This document shows positions 8,292 to 14,997 of a DNA stretch of 18,565 bases, one piece after another. The notes below the pieces were generated by a model that saw nothing but the letters and a program-made list of their open reading frames with translations, was not told where the DNA came from and ran no database searches. This stretch comes from JBLIAZ01 sp047632015 (GTDB lineage: Bacteria > Bacteroidota > Bacteroidia > Flavobacteriales_C > GCA-002722245), in contig JBLIBC010000020.1 of the NCBI GenBank assembly GCA_047632015.1, positions 1 through 18,565 of the forward strand, in the 5' to 3' direction. How positions within the stretch are numbered: position 1 is the stretch's first letter; each line of letters opens with the position of its first letter. Position numbers and translations under genes: made by a program.

Positions 8292-9053
8292 TTATTCTCT
8301 GGTTAATTCATAGCATAAAATTGCGTTAGCAACAGCCACATTCAAAGATTCTGTGCTACTGCTCTCAGCTTTTGGAATACTTATTTTTTTCGAAACATAT
8401 TTTTCAAGTTCCAAAGAAATTCCATGAGACTCACTTCCAAGTATAAGAAACCCATTTTTACATTGGTTAATCACTGAAGGATGTTCACCGTTCATGAACG
8501 CTCCAAAAATCGGGAAATTATCTAAGGTTGCTGCTTGGTCGCAAAGTTCGTTAATGTTTGTACGTATGATGTTAGTGCTAAAAACAGCACCCATTGATGC
8601 CTGAACAACCTTAGCGTTGAACACGTCTACACATGTTTCACCACAATAAATGTTCTTAATCCCAAACCAAGAAGCTGTTCTTAAAATAGTTCCCAGGTTT
8701 CCAGGATCTTTAATATCGTCAAGCACCAAGGACAAACTGTTTTTCCAGTCTACTTTATCAAAGTACGGCTGTTTTATTTTTACCAGTGCTGCTACATGCT
8801 TATTACTTTCTAGGTTTCCTAATTTTTGAAGTTCCTTTACGGATACTACAAATAGTTTAAGTTCTTTGAGTTTATTACTATTTACATTGATATCAACATA
8901 TTCCTCAGTAGCAAAAACTTCAATTATTTCCCAGCCATGAGATAAAGCCTCTTCAAACAGTTTTGGGCCTTCTACCAAAAACTCACCTCTTAAACCCCGT
9001 TGTTTTTTTGAACTGAGTTGCTGAATTGATTTGATTTTGTTTTTAGATATCAC
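8292..9053 (-). CDS. SpoU/TrmH-family RNA 2'-O-methyltransferase
   Basis: An SPOUT-class enzyme of 253 residues that probably methylates a ribose in tRNA or 23S rRNA using S-adenosylmethionine. The N-terminal part (about 1-95) is a substrate-binding domain recognisable by RGEFLVEGPKLFEEAL. The catalytic domain carries motif 1 DPGNLGTILRTASWFG (116-131, catalytic R125), motif 2 LILGSESHGIS (203-213), and motif 3 IPKAESSSTESLNVAVANAI, which ends in the knot-forming SLNVAVA (236-242). These hallmarks make the class certain. The target nucleotide cannot be told from sequence alone (RlmB-like or TrmH-like). The start is GTG at 9053, in a 91-base divergent region shared with tamL. The flippase follows after 2 bases and is probably translationally coupled. 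Confidence 0.9.
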   Translation of the reverse strand: MISKNKIKSIQQLSSKKQRGLRGEFLVEGPKLFEEALSHGWEIIEVFATEEYVDINVNSNKLKELKLFVVSVKELQKLGNLESNKHVAALVKIKQPYFDKVDWKNSLSLVLDDIKDPGNLGTILRTASWFGIKNIYCGETCVDVFNAKVVQASMGAVFSTNIIRTNINELCDQAATLDNFPIFGAFMNGEHPSVINQCKNGFLILGSESHGISLELEKYVSKKISIPKAESSSTESLNVAVANAILCYELTRE

Positions 9054-9116
9054 GAATTTGTGCGCTTGAATATAATTTTAGCACTAAAGTTACCAATGAT
9101 AATTCAAACAAGTTCT

Positions 9117-9124
9117 TAAATTTG
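9117..9124 (+). promoter_or_regulatory. Bacteroidota-type -7 promoter element for the tamL-like gene
   Basis: TAAATTTG is an exact TAnnTTTG match ending 20 bases before the GTG start at 9145, in the gap between divergent genes. No good TTG -33 element is seen at the expected distance. On the other strand TAACTTTA (9092 to 9085) is a one-mismatch candidate for the RNA methyltransferase. Confidence 0.45.
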
Positions 9125-9144
9125 ATTATTTAGTACCCAATTCT

Positions 9145-11406
9145 GTGAGGAAACTTAGTTTACTTCTTATTGTATTCACCGTGCTAATGGCATCCTGTCA
9201 TAAGCATCAGTTGACTACGTTGCATTTAAAAAAGGAGGAGTACTTGTTGAAAAAAAATAAAGTAACGATAGCTGACAACAAGGAGTTAGACAAAGCTGAC
9301 TTAGCAAGATACATCAGGCAAAAACCTAATACAGGTTACTTTTTTGGAGCTTGGAAGTTTAAGCTTCAATGGAAAAATATTTGGTATCGCGAGAAAAAAG
9401 AAAAGCCAAGACCAGCTGTAATCTTAGACACTAATACCATAAAACGGTCTGTCAAGCAACTGAGTATTTATCTTCAAAATAAAGGGTATTACAACAGTTC
9501 AATTACTACAAACGTTCGGAGGACAAGAATCTTTGGTGTAGAAGCATGGGAAACAAAGAAAGCGGTGGTTGAGTACCTTGTCACAACTGGGAAGCCTTTT
9601 GTGATTGACAGTACAGCGAGTGAAGTTCCGTCCGGATCGATGAATGATGTTTATAATGGGGCCTTGCTATCTAGCAATGTGACATTAGGGAAACATGTAG
9701 AAATTGAAACGCTTCAAAAAGAAAGAGCAAGGGTTTCGAAAGAATTTAAAAATAACGGTTACTATGACTTCACAGATAACTACATTCATTTTGATGTAGA
9801 CACTAACAAAGGTGATTTTAAAACTACAGTAGCCACTGTCATTAAACAACCTGCAAATGAAAACGGGGCACATTACAGGTATTACATTCGTGACATTTAT
9901 GTTCAAACTGACTATGACGCTTATCAAGCAACAAACGAAGTAAGTGACACTGTTGAGTATCAGCCTCACGTATTCTTTATTTCCAAAGGAAAAAGTAAGT
10001 TTAAACCTGGGCCGATATTCAAAGGTATTTTTATTAAACCTGAGGAATGCTACTCAATTAACAAATACAAAACGACCTACAAAAGCTTGGTTAGTTTGCA
10101 CATGTTTGGATTGATTGATATTGATTTTGAAAAAGTCACTCCCGAAGATTCGACTGAAACAATCAGGGATTTGGACGTCTTTATCAAGTTGACTCCATCC
10201 AAAAAAATGGCTTTTAGTACAGAGGTGACCGGGACTTATAGGGAGGGTTTTGGAGCAAATGGAGCAATTTCATTTAGTAATAAAAATCCTTTCGGAGGCT
10301 CAGAGATATTTGAATTCAGCATTTCTGGAGGGTTTGAAAACTTGAGTGCAGCTAGTTCTAAAGGGAGAATAATTGGATCTAATATCGGTCCTCGTTTTTC
10401 TTTGACATTTCCTAGCTTCCTGTTTTTTAATAAAATCAACAAAAATCTAGCTAGAAATGCATTTCCAAAAACAACTGTTTCCACTTTGTTTAACTTTCAA
10501 AAAAGATTAGATTTTACCAGGTATATTTCAAACGCTTACCTCAAGTATGAATGGAATGAGGGCAAATACAAAAAACATGAAATTCACGTATTGGATTTTA
10601 GTTTTTCATTTATCACAAAGGATTCCCCCATACTTTTTAAGTTAGACTCGTTACCTTTGTCTGATCAGTTCAGGTTTCAGGATAACATCAGTACGGGTGT
10701 TAAATATAAATTTACGTACAACAATCAGCATAAGCCAGGAGTAAAGCATCCGATGTATTTGATAGCCCAAGGAAGTTTAATTGGTGTGAGTTCAATAATA
10801 ACAGAAGCGTTAGGCGTTGAGAAAAGAAACTCGAGCGAAGCAATTAGCTTGTTTGATATCAGGTACTCCAATTTTTTTAAGGTAGATATAGATTATCGGT
10901 ACTACTTACACTTTACCAAAGATAACTTAATTGCTTTTAGAGTTTTTTCAGGGGCGGCCTTAATATTTGATGAATTAAGTGTAGTGCCGTTTGAGCAATT
11001 GTATTTTTCAGGTGGTGCTAATAGTGTGCGTGGTTGGCAGCAAAGAACATTGGGTCCAGGTGTGTTTGAAGACGCAGAGAATTATTTTGACAGGCTAGGG
11101 GAGGCTAAATTTGAAACCAGTGCTGAATACAGGTTTCCTGTAACAAAAATTGTGAAAGGGGCTGTTTTTGTTGATGCTGGAAACATTTGGAATTTTAGAA
11201 CCGAAGATGATCCTTCTAATTTTTCCTTTGACTCTTTTTACGAGCAACTAGCAGTTTCTCCAGGGGTAGGGGTTCGACTTGATTTTGACTTTTTCTTGTT
11301 TAGGGTTGACATGGCTTACCCTTTAAAAGAACCACACCTGTCAGGATTTGAGAACATTCGAGCTAATACTCCAAATTGGAATTTTGGAATCGGTTACCCA
11401 TTTTAG
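9145..11406 (+). CDS. tamL: TamL-like outer-membrane assembly lipoprotein (BamA/TamA superfamily)
   Basis: A 753-residue outer-membrane protein of the Omp85 superfamily. Residues 1-17 are a lipoprotein signal and LMASC (14-18) is a lipobox with C18 as the lipidated residue. Lipid-anchored TamA relatives (TamL) are a Bacteroidota speciality; there TamL is thought to work with TamB in envelope biogenesis. POTRA-like periplasmic segments occupy roughly 80-320, for example the stretch around LSIYLQNKGYYNSSI, which resembles the POTRA tail. The 16-strand barrel follows, with GGANSVRGWQQRTLGPG at 623-639; VRGW (628-631) corresponds to the conserved VRGF loop that enters the barrel. The chain ends in NFGIGYPF with the terminal Phe typical of barrel proteins. 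The start is GTG at 9145, since no ATG fits the signal. No tamB gene is in the window. A divergent SpoU methylase next to this gene is an arrangement I recall from other Bacteroidota. Confidence 0.88.
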   Translation: MRKLSLLLIVFTVLMASCHKHQLTTLHLKKEEYLLKKNKVTIADNKELDKADLARYIRQKPNTGYFFGAWKFKLQWKNIWYREKKEKPRPAVILDTNTIKRSVKQLSIYLQNKGYYNSSITTNVRRTRIFGVEAWETKKAVVEYLVTTGKPFVIDSTASEVPSGSMNDVYNGALLSSNVTLGKHVEIETLQKERARVSKEFKNNGYYDFTDNYIHFDVDTNKGDFKTTVATVIKQPANENGAHYRYYIRDIYVQTDYDAYQATNEVSDTVEYQPHVFFISKGKSKFKPGPIFKGIFIKPEECYSINKYKTTYKSLVSLHMFGLIDIDFEKVTPEDSTETIRDLDVFIKLTPSKKMAFSTEVTGTYREGFGANGAISFSNKNPFGGSEIFEFSISGGFENLSAASSKGRIIGSNIGPRFSLTFPSFLFFNKINKNLARNAFPKTTVSTLFNFQKRLDFTRYISNAYLKYEWNEGKYKKHEIHVLDFSFSFITKDSPILFKLDSLPLSDQFRFQDNISTGVKYKFTYNNQHKPGVKHPMYLIAQGSLIGVSSIITEALGVEKRNSSEAISLFDIRYSNFFKVDIDYRYYLHFTKDNLIAFRVFSGAALIFDELSVVPFEQLYFSGGANSVRGWQQRTLGPGVFEDAENYFDRLGEAKFETSAEYRFPVTKIVKGAVFVDAGNIWNFRTEDDPSNFSFDSFYEQLAVSPGVGVRLDFDFFLFRVDMAYPLKEPHLSGFENIRANTPNWNFGIGYPF

Positions 11407-11464
11407 TATTACTATTTGTAACCTTATTCATGTGTTTTGCGTATCATAAACAAACCGTTAATTT

Positions 11465-11770
11465 ATGAATGTAAAAGCTGCAACATTTCTTGTTTTATTT
11501 GGTGTCACAACCGGAATTTCAAGTTTTGCAACCTCTTCATTAAAGGTTTTTACAAGTCCTACCAGCTCACAGGTTAATTTAGGAGATTTAAATCCTAAAG
11601 TTTCTTTGGTAATAGTTTATGATAACGAAGGCTGCTTCATCATGTCGTCAGCAATAAATAAAAGTAATCCCACACTCGAAGTACTTAACTTACCATCAGG
11701 CTCCTACCAACTGGTAGGACTTGATGTTTTTCAAGACGTTATTCAGAATGGAAATTTTAATATTCACTAG
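11465..11770 (+). CDS. Small exported protein resembling a stand-alone T9SS type A sorting domain
   Basis: A 101-residue protein I do not recognise as a named family. Residues 1-22 form a clear signal peptide (hydrophobic core at about 7-19, cleavage likely after SSFA). The remaining 79 residues are short beta strands, with one Cys (57). Their pattern follows the type A C-terminal sorting domain of the type IX secretion system: FTSPTSSQVNL (29-39) resembles the usual YPNPT...xVxI opening, VIVYDNEGCFIMSS (49-62) resembles the VxIYDxxGxxV strand pair, and LEVLNLPSGSYQLVG (71-85) resembles the LxxLPxGxYxV strand. The basic C-terminal end usual for such domains is missing; it ends NFNIH. There is no cargo domain. 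It lies 58 bases after tamL on the same strand, so co-transcription is possible. The gene is likely real because it has an ATG, a signal peptide and no better competing frame. Confidence 0.72.
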   Translation: MNVKAATFLVLFGVTTGISSFATSSLKVFTSPTSSQVNLGDLNPKVSLVIVYDNEGCFIMSSAINKSNPTLEVLNLPSGSYQLVGLDVFQDVIQNGNFNIH

Positions 11771-11803
11771 GGTAGCGCAATCTGTATAATTAAAAGCAGG
11801 ACA

Positions 11804-11820
11804 TCACATTTGGCAAGTGA
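11804..11820. terminator. Weak hairpin between convergent small-protein gene and aroQ
   Basis: TCAC (11804-11807) and GTGA (11817-11820) pair, with a partial inner TT/AA extension, in the 70-base gap where two genes converge. CCTTTAAA follows on the plus strand, and TGTCCTGCTTTTAATT follows on the minus strand. Its symmetric position suits a bidirectional terminator, but the stem is short. Confidence 0.22.
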
Positions 11821-11840
11821 CCTTTAAACTCCTAGAGGCG

Positions 11841-12254
11841 TCATAAAAAGCTCCTTACAGCCACTTCGTAACCTTTTAAACCTAATCCTATTATTATTCC
11901 TTTAACAACAGGAGACACGTAGGAATGATGTCTGAATTCTTCTCGTTGATGAGTGTTACTGATGTGAACTTCAATGACAGGAGTTTCAATTCCAGAAATT
12001 GCGTCACGAAGAGCAACCGAAGTATGTGTGTAAGCTCCCGGGTTTATAATAATTGCATCGTAAGAAAACCCTACTTCATGGATTTTGTTAAGTAATTCGC
12101 CTTCGATGTTACTTTGAAAATAAGACAATTCAATTGCTGGAAACATAGCTTTTAACTCAAGAAAATAATCTTCAAAAGTAGTACTTCCGTATACTTCTGG
12201 CTCACGCTTTCCTAGTAAATTAAGGTTTGGTCCGTTGATGATTTGTATTTTCAA
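11841..12254 (-). CDS. aroQ: Type II 3-dehydroquinate dehydratase AroQ
   Basis: AroQ dehydrates 3-dehydroquinate to 3-dehydroshikimate in the shikimate pathway, as a cytoplasmic dodecamer. The 137-residue length is normal. It begins IINGPNLNLLGKREPEVYG, with the lid arginine and the catalytic Y22. INPGAYTHTSVALRDAI (70-86) forms the substrate pocket. EVHISN (95-100) holds the catalytic H97, and the family Arg/His segment REEFRHHSYVSPVVKG follows. The start is TTG at 12254: the protein normally begins just before this point and no in-frame ATG or GTG lies in the 34-base gap upstream. It is the last gene of the four-gene minus-strand cluster. No other shikimate gene is visible. Confidence 0.96.
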   Translation of the reverse strand: MKIQIINGPNLNLLGKREPEVYGSTTFEDYFLELKAMFPAIELSYFQSNIEGELLNKIHEVGFSYDAIIINPGAYTHTSVALRDAISGIETPVIEVHISNTHQREEFRHHSYVSPVVKGIIIGLGLKGYEVAVRSFL

Positions 12255-12288
12255 AATGCTGAATTTTATTTGTTTAGTATGTTTGGTG

Positions 12289-12876
12289 TCAAATATCTAA
12301 ATCGTCAATGTTTTCAAATTGAGGATCGTCAAAATCGTCATTTCCTTCCTGAAAGTTATCAAATTCATCAAAGCGATCTATCACGTCGCCCGGTTTTTTC
12401 TTGCTTGCTTTTGATTTTTTTTCATTTTCTTCCTCTTCAAGGTCTTCTAGTATTAAATTTCGCAAGCCCGAAGTGTCTATTCTGTAATTTCCTATTGACG
12501 AAATCAACATGGCTTCAATGACAGGTTTTTCCTCTATTGATACCACTTCGATTTTAAAGTTTTTGCAGAACAAAAAATCATACAAGTACAAAAGTCTGTC
12601 TCCCACATTTGAAATTTGAGCAAATAAGTAAGTGTCTTCCATTAATACTGTGCCTTTCCCCATGTCGCTGACTCCCATATCCATCAAGGTAATTTCTTTG
12701 TTCTTTTCCCACTGACTATTGGACATGTAAAAACTGCCCATTTCACCAGATTCAATCTCGAATGCATCTAATAAAGCAAAATGAAAATCTTCAAAACTTA
12801 AGTTTTCAGGAAGCAGAATGTCTCTTGAAATATTCTTCTGGTCCTCAGATGATATTTTAAATGTAAATCCTTTCAT
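12289..12876 (-). CDS. pRiA4b ORF-3-like protein with acidic C-terminal tail
   Basis: A 195-residue soluble protein. Residues 1 to about 140 match the plasmid pRiA4b ORF-3-like (IS1096 TnpR-passenger) fold: TFKISSEDQKNISRDILLPE at the start, LSFEDFHFALLDAF (26-39) as the 'TLxDLHxxIxxAF' helix, and DRLLYLYDFLF (93-103) in place of the usual FxYDFGD. Residues 143-195 form a low-complexity tail with a first acidic run (EDLEEEE), a short Lys-rich patch (about 152-161), and then a long Asp/Glu/Phe-rich end. The biochemical function of the family is unknown; despite the database name this is not evidence of a transposon. The ATG start lies 6 bases after the cca stop, so the two are probably translationally coupled. 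The domain call is by pattern only. Confidence 0.7.
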   Translation of the reverse strand: MKGFTFKISSEDQKNISRDILLPENLSFEDFHFALLDAFEIESGEMGSFYMSNSQWEKNKEITLMDMGVSDMGKGTVLMEDTYLFAQISNVGDRLLYLYDFLFCKNFKIEVVSIEEKPVIEAMLISSIGNYRIDTSGLRNLILEDLEEEENEKKSKASKKKPGDVIDRFDEFDNFQEGNDDFDDPQFENIDDLDI

Positions 12877-12882
12877 TGCAAT

Positions 12883-14292
12883 TTAGTCCTTAACGGTTAA
12901 TCCTAATTCCGCACCTTTTTGTTTCATAAAATTTAACGCTGCTGTTCTTTCATTTGGAATTTCACCTTCCAAAATAGCTTCCGTAATTTGATTTTTAAGA
13001 ATTCCTATTTCACGACTTGGCTTGATGTTAAAGGTGCTCATGATGTCACTTCCTGTTATTGGAGGTTGCCAATTTCTTATTTGATCACGCTCCTCCACAT
13101 CCTTTAATTTTTCTCGAACAAGTTGAAAATTTTTCAGGTATTTATCTACTTTGTATTTGTTTTTTGATGTAATGTCTGCTTCGCACAATGTCATTAAATC
13201 TTCAATATCATCACCAGCATCAAACAACAAACGCCTAATAGCAGAATCAGAAACCACATCTTGAGCAATTACAATTGGTCTCAAATGTAAATTCACCAAT
13301 TTTTGAACGTATTTCATTTTTTCGTTCAATGGTAATTTTAACCTCCCAAATATTTTAGGGACCATCCTAGCTCCAACTACTTCATGGCCATGAAATGTCC
13401 ATCCTGCTTTTTTATCAAACCGCTGAGTAGGAGGCTTTGCAATGTCATGCAACAAAGCAGCCCATCGCAACCATAAGTCATCGGTGTTGGGGCAAATGTT
13501 GTCTATTACTTGTAAAGTGTGGTAAAAATTATCTTTATGCGTTTTTCCGTCAATGCTTTTTACGCCATGTAGTCTAACCATCTCAGGAAAAAATTCATGA
13601 AGTAATTTTGTGTTGAACAATAATTTTAATCCTACAGATGGTAAAGGACTTAGCATGATTTTATTTAACTCCACATTGATTCTTTCTCTAGTAATGATGT
13701 TTAATCTGCTAGCGTTATTTTCTATCGCGTGGTAAGTTTCTTTTTCCAATTCAAATCCTAATTGTGACGCAAAACGAACTCCTCTCATCATCCGTAAAGG
13801 GTCATCCGAAAAGGTAATGTCAGGATTTAAGGGTGTTTTTAATACTTTGTTCTCAATGTCTTGTACTCCATTAAAGGGATCAATAAGTTCTCCGTAATTT
13901 TCTTTATTTAAACTAATTGCAAGGGCGTTAATGGTAAAATCCCTGCGGTCTTGATCCTCCTTGATGGTGCCTTCTTCCACCACTGGGTTTCTTGAATCTT
14001 TTTGATAAGACTCTTTTCTGGCACCTACAAATTCAATCTCTAAACCTTTATAATTAAACATCGCGGTGCCGTAAGTTTTAAAAACGGCCACTTTAGGGTT
14101 TCCAATTTGCTTGGCAACAGCCCTGGCTAGGTCAATACCTTTGCCCTCCACTACAATGTCAATGTCTTTTGAAGGTCTGTTCAGTAACAAGTCGCGGACA
14201 TATCCTCCAATAGCAAATGCACGTATGTTTTTTGCATCAGCTTGTTCACTGATGATTTTAAAAATCGGATTATCTTTTAAATGTTTTTCCAC
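12883..14292 (-). CDS. cca: CCA tRNA nucleotidyltransferase with HD domain
   Basis: A class II nucleotidyltransferase of 469 residues that builds or repairs the CCA end of tRNAs without a template. The head domain carries GGYVRD (29-34) and the metal-binding D43-I-D45 in SKDIDIVVEG. The flexible-loop and basic motif region includes RRDFTINALA (116-125), and DDPLRMMRGVRFASQLGF (163-180) leads to the neck. A C-terminal HD phosphohydrolase domain is present, with the HD pair H282/D283 in LLHDIAKPP and FHGHE (300-304). Bacteroidota enzymes of this kind are annotated as CCA-adding, though class II sequence alone does not rule out a poly(A) polymerase or a CC-adding role. The start is GTG at 14292, since no in-frame ATG fits the conserved N-terminus. 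It begins 17 bases after the stop of the 3'-5' exonuclease. Confidence 0.93.
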   Translation of the reverse strand: MEKHLKDNPIFKIISEQADAKNIRAFAIGGYVRDLLLNRPSKDIDIVVEGKGIDLARAVAKQIGNPKVAVFKTYGTAMFNYKGLEIEFVGARKESYQKDSRNPVVEEGTIKEDQDRRDFTINALAISLNKENYGELIDPFNGVQDIENKVLKTPLNPDITFSDDPLRMMRGVRFASQLGFELEKETYHAIENNASRLNIITRERINVELNKIMLSPLPSVGLKLLFNTKLLHEFFPEMVRLHGVKSIDGKTHKDNFYHTLQVIDNICPNTDDLWLRWAALLHDIAKPPTQRFDKKAGWTFHGHEVVGARMVPKIFGRLKLPLNEKMKYVQKLVNLHLRPIVIAQDVVSDSAIRRLLFDAGDDIEDLMTLCEADITSKNKYKVDKYLKNFQLVREKLKDVEERDQIRNWQPPITGSDIMSTFNIKPSREIGILKNQITEAILEGEIPNERTAALNFMKQKGAELGLTVKD

Positions 14293-14309
14293 GGTGATAT
14301 TAACCTTAA

Positions 14310-14885
14310 CTATTCAGCTAACAGTTTTAAATATATTTCACGACAAATCCATGCGTCGGTAGCTGCGTAGTACTTTTGAGCATCACTTAAAACAGGTGTT
14401 TCCCAATTACTTGTTTGCTGTCTTTTACTGATGTTGTGACCTAGTACCATGGCACTTAAATTTTTAGCGCCTATGTTTTCAAACCCCATATTTTTACAAA
14501 GGATGTTTAAATCAACTACCTCCTTGGATTCAAAACTCATGAATTGTTGTCTAAGTTCTTTCATGTCTTGAATTACTGCAATGCCAATTTTTTCAATTTG
14601 AGAATGGGACAGTAAATGAGCTAGTGCCTTTGGAAACCCTATCATGTTTAACCTGAATAAAAACACTTTGTGAGTAGTAGCAATTTGAATTAATGCCGTT
14701 TTATGAAAAACTCCTTTTTTGAAGGCAGGCTTCGTTTCAGTATCGATTCCAATTACTTTTTCTAAAGCAATTTCGTCAAATGCTTCCTGGGCATTCTCCT
14801 CTTTGTCGATGAGTACTATTTTACCTTCAAATCGTTTTATTGGAAGGTCTTTTATTGCGTCTTTTGTAATACTTCTTGGAAACAT
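14310..14885 (-). CDS. DEDDy 3'-5' exonuclease, RNase D/WRN-like
   Basis: A 191-residue single-domain exonuclease of the DnaQ-like superfamily. Exo I is IGIDTET with D48 and E50. Exo II is GIAVIQDMKEL with D107. Exo III is YYAATD, giving the DEDDy signature Y173-xxx-D177. These four acidic residues bind the two catalytic metal ions. It is shorter than RNase D and lacks an HRDC domain, like the free-standing Bacteroidota WRN-type exonucleases. The substrate may be RNA or DNA. Being first in a cluster whose next gene adds CCA ends to tRNA suggests 3'-end trimming of tRNA, but this is inference. It is transcribed divergently from the sterol-desaturase gene, with ATG at 14885. Confidence 0.88.
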   Translation of the reverse strand: MFPRSITKDAIKDLPIKRFEGKIVLIDKEENAQEAFDEIALEKVIGIDTETKPAFKKGVFHKTALIQIATTHKVFLFRLNMIGFPKALAHLLSHSQIEKIGIAVIQDMKELRQQFMSFESKEVVDLNILCKNMGFENIGAKNLSAMVLGHNISKRQQTSNWETPVLSDAQKYYAATDAWICREIYLKLLAE

Positions 14886-14889
14886 GCTT

Positions 14890-14897
14890 CAAAAGTA
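14890..14897 (-). promoter_or_regulatory. Bacteroidota-type -7 promoter element, nearly leaderless exonuclease cluster
   Basis: On the minus strand TACTTTTG exactly matches TAnnTTTG and is separated from the exonuclease ATG by only four bases (AAGC). If it is used, transcription would begin at or within a base or two of the start codon, giving a leaderless mRNA for the exonuclease-cca-pRiA4-aroQ cluster. No clear -33 TTG is seen. Confidence 0.4.
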
Positions 14898-14972
14898 CGT
14901 TTCTTGTTTATAAAAACGGAAAACTGTTGATTATTTTATTCATTTTTCTTTCGTTAATTAATCATTGGCTAT

Positions 14973-14980
14973 TAAATTTG
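14973..14980 (+). promoter_or_regulatory. Bacteroidota-type -7 promoter element for the sterol-desaturase-family gene
   Basis: TAAATTTG exactly matches TAnnTTTG and ends 17 bases before the ATG at 14998. It lies inside the stretch that would be coding if the upstream TTG at 14965 were the start, so it argues for the ATG. Confidence 0.45.
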
Positions 14981-14997
14981 GTGAAACTTTTTTAAAA

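Noticed and set aside
12289..12876. Mobile element suggested by the family name 'IS1096 passenger / plasmid pRiA4b ORF-3'
   Set aside because: There is no transposase, no terminal inverted repeat and no target duplication around it, and the gene is embedded in a tight housekeeping cluster. The name is historical.
14719..14913. 64-codon plus-strand frame overlapping the exonuclease start and the divergent promoter
   Set aside because: It is mostly antisense to the exonuclease N-terminus, with no motif and no promoter of its own.
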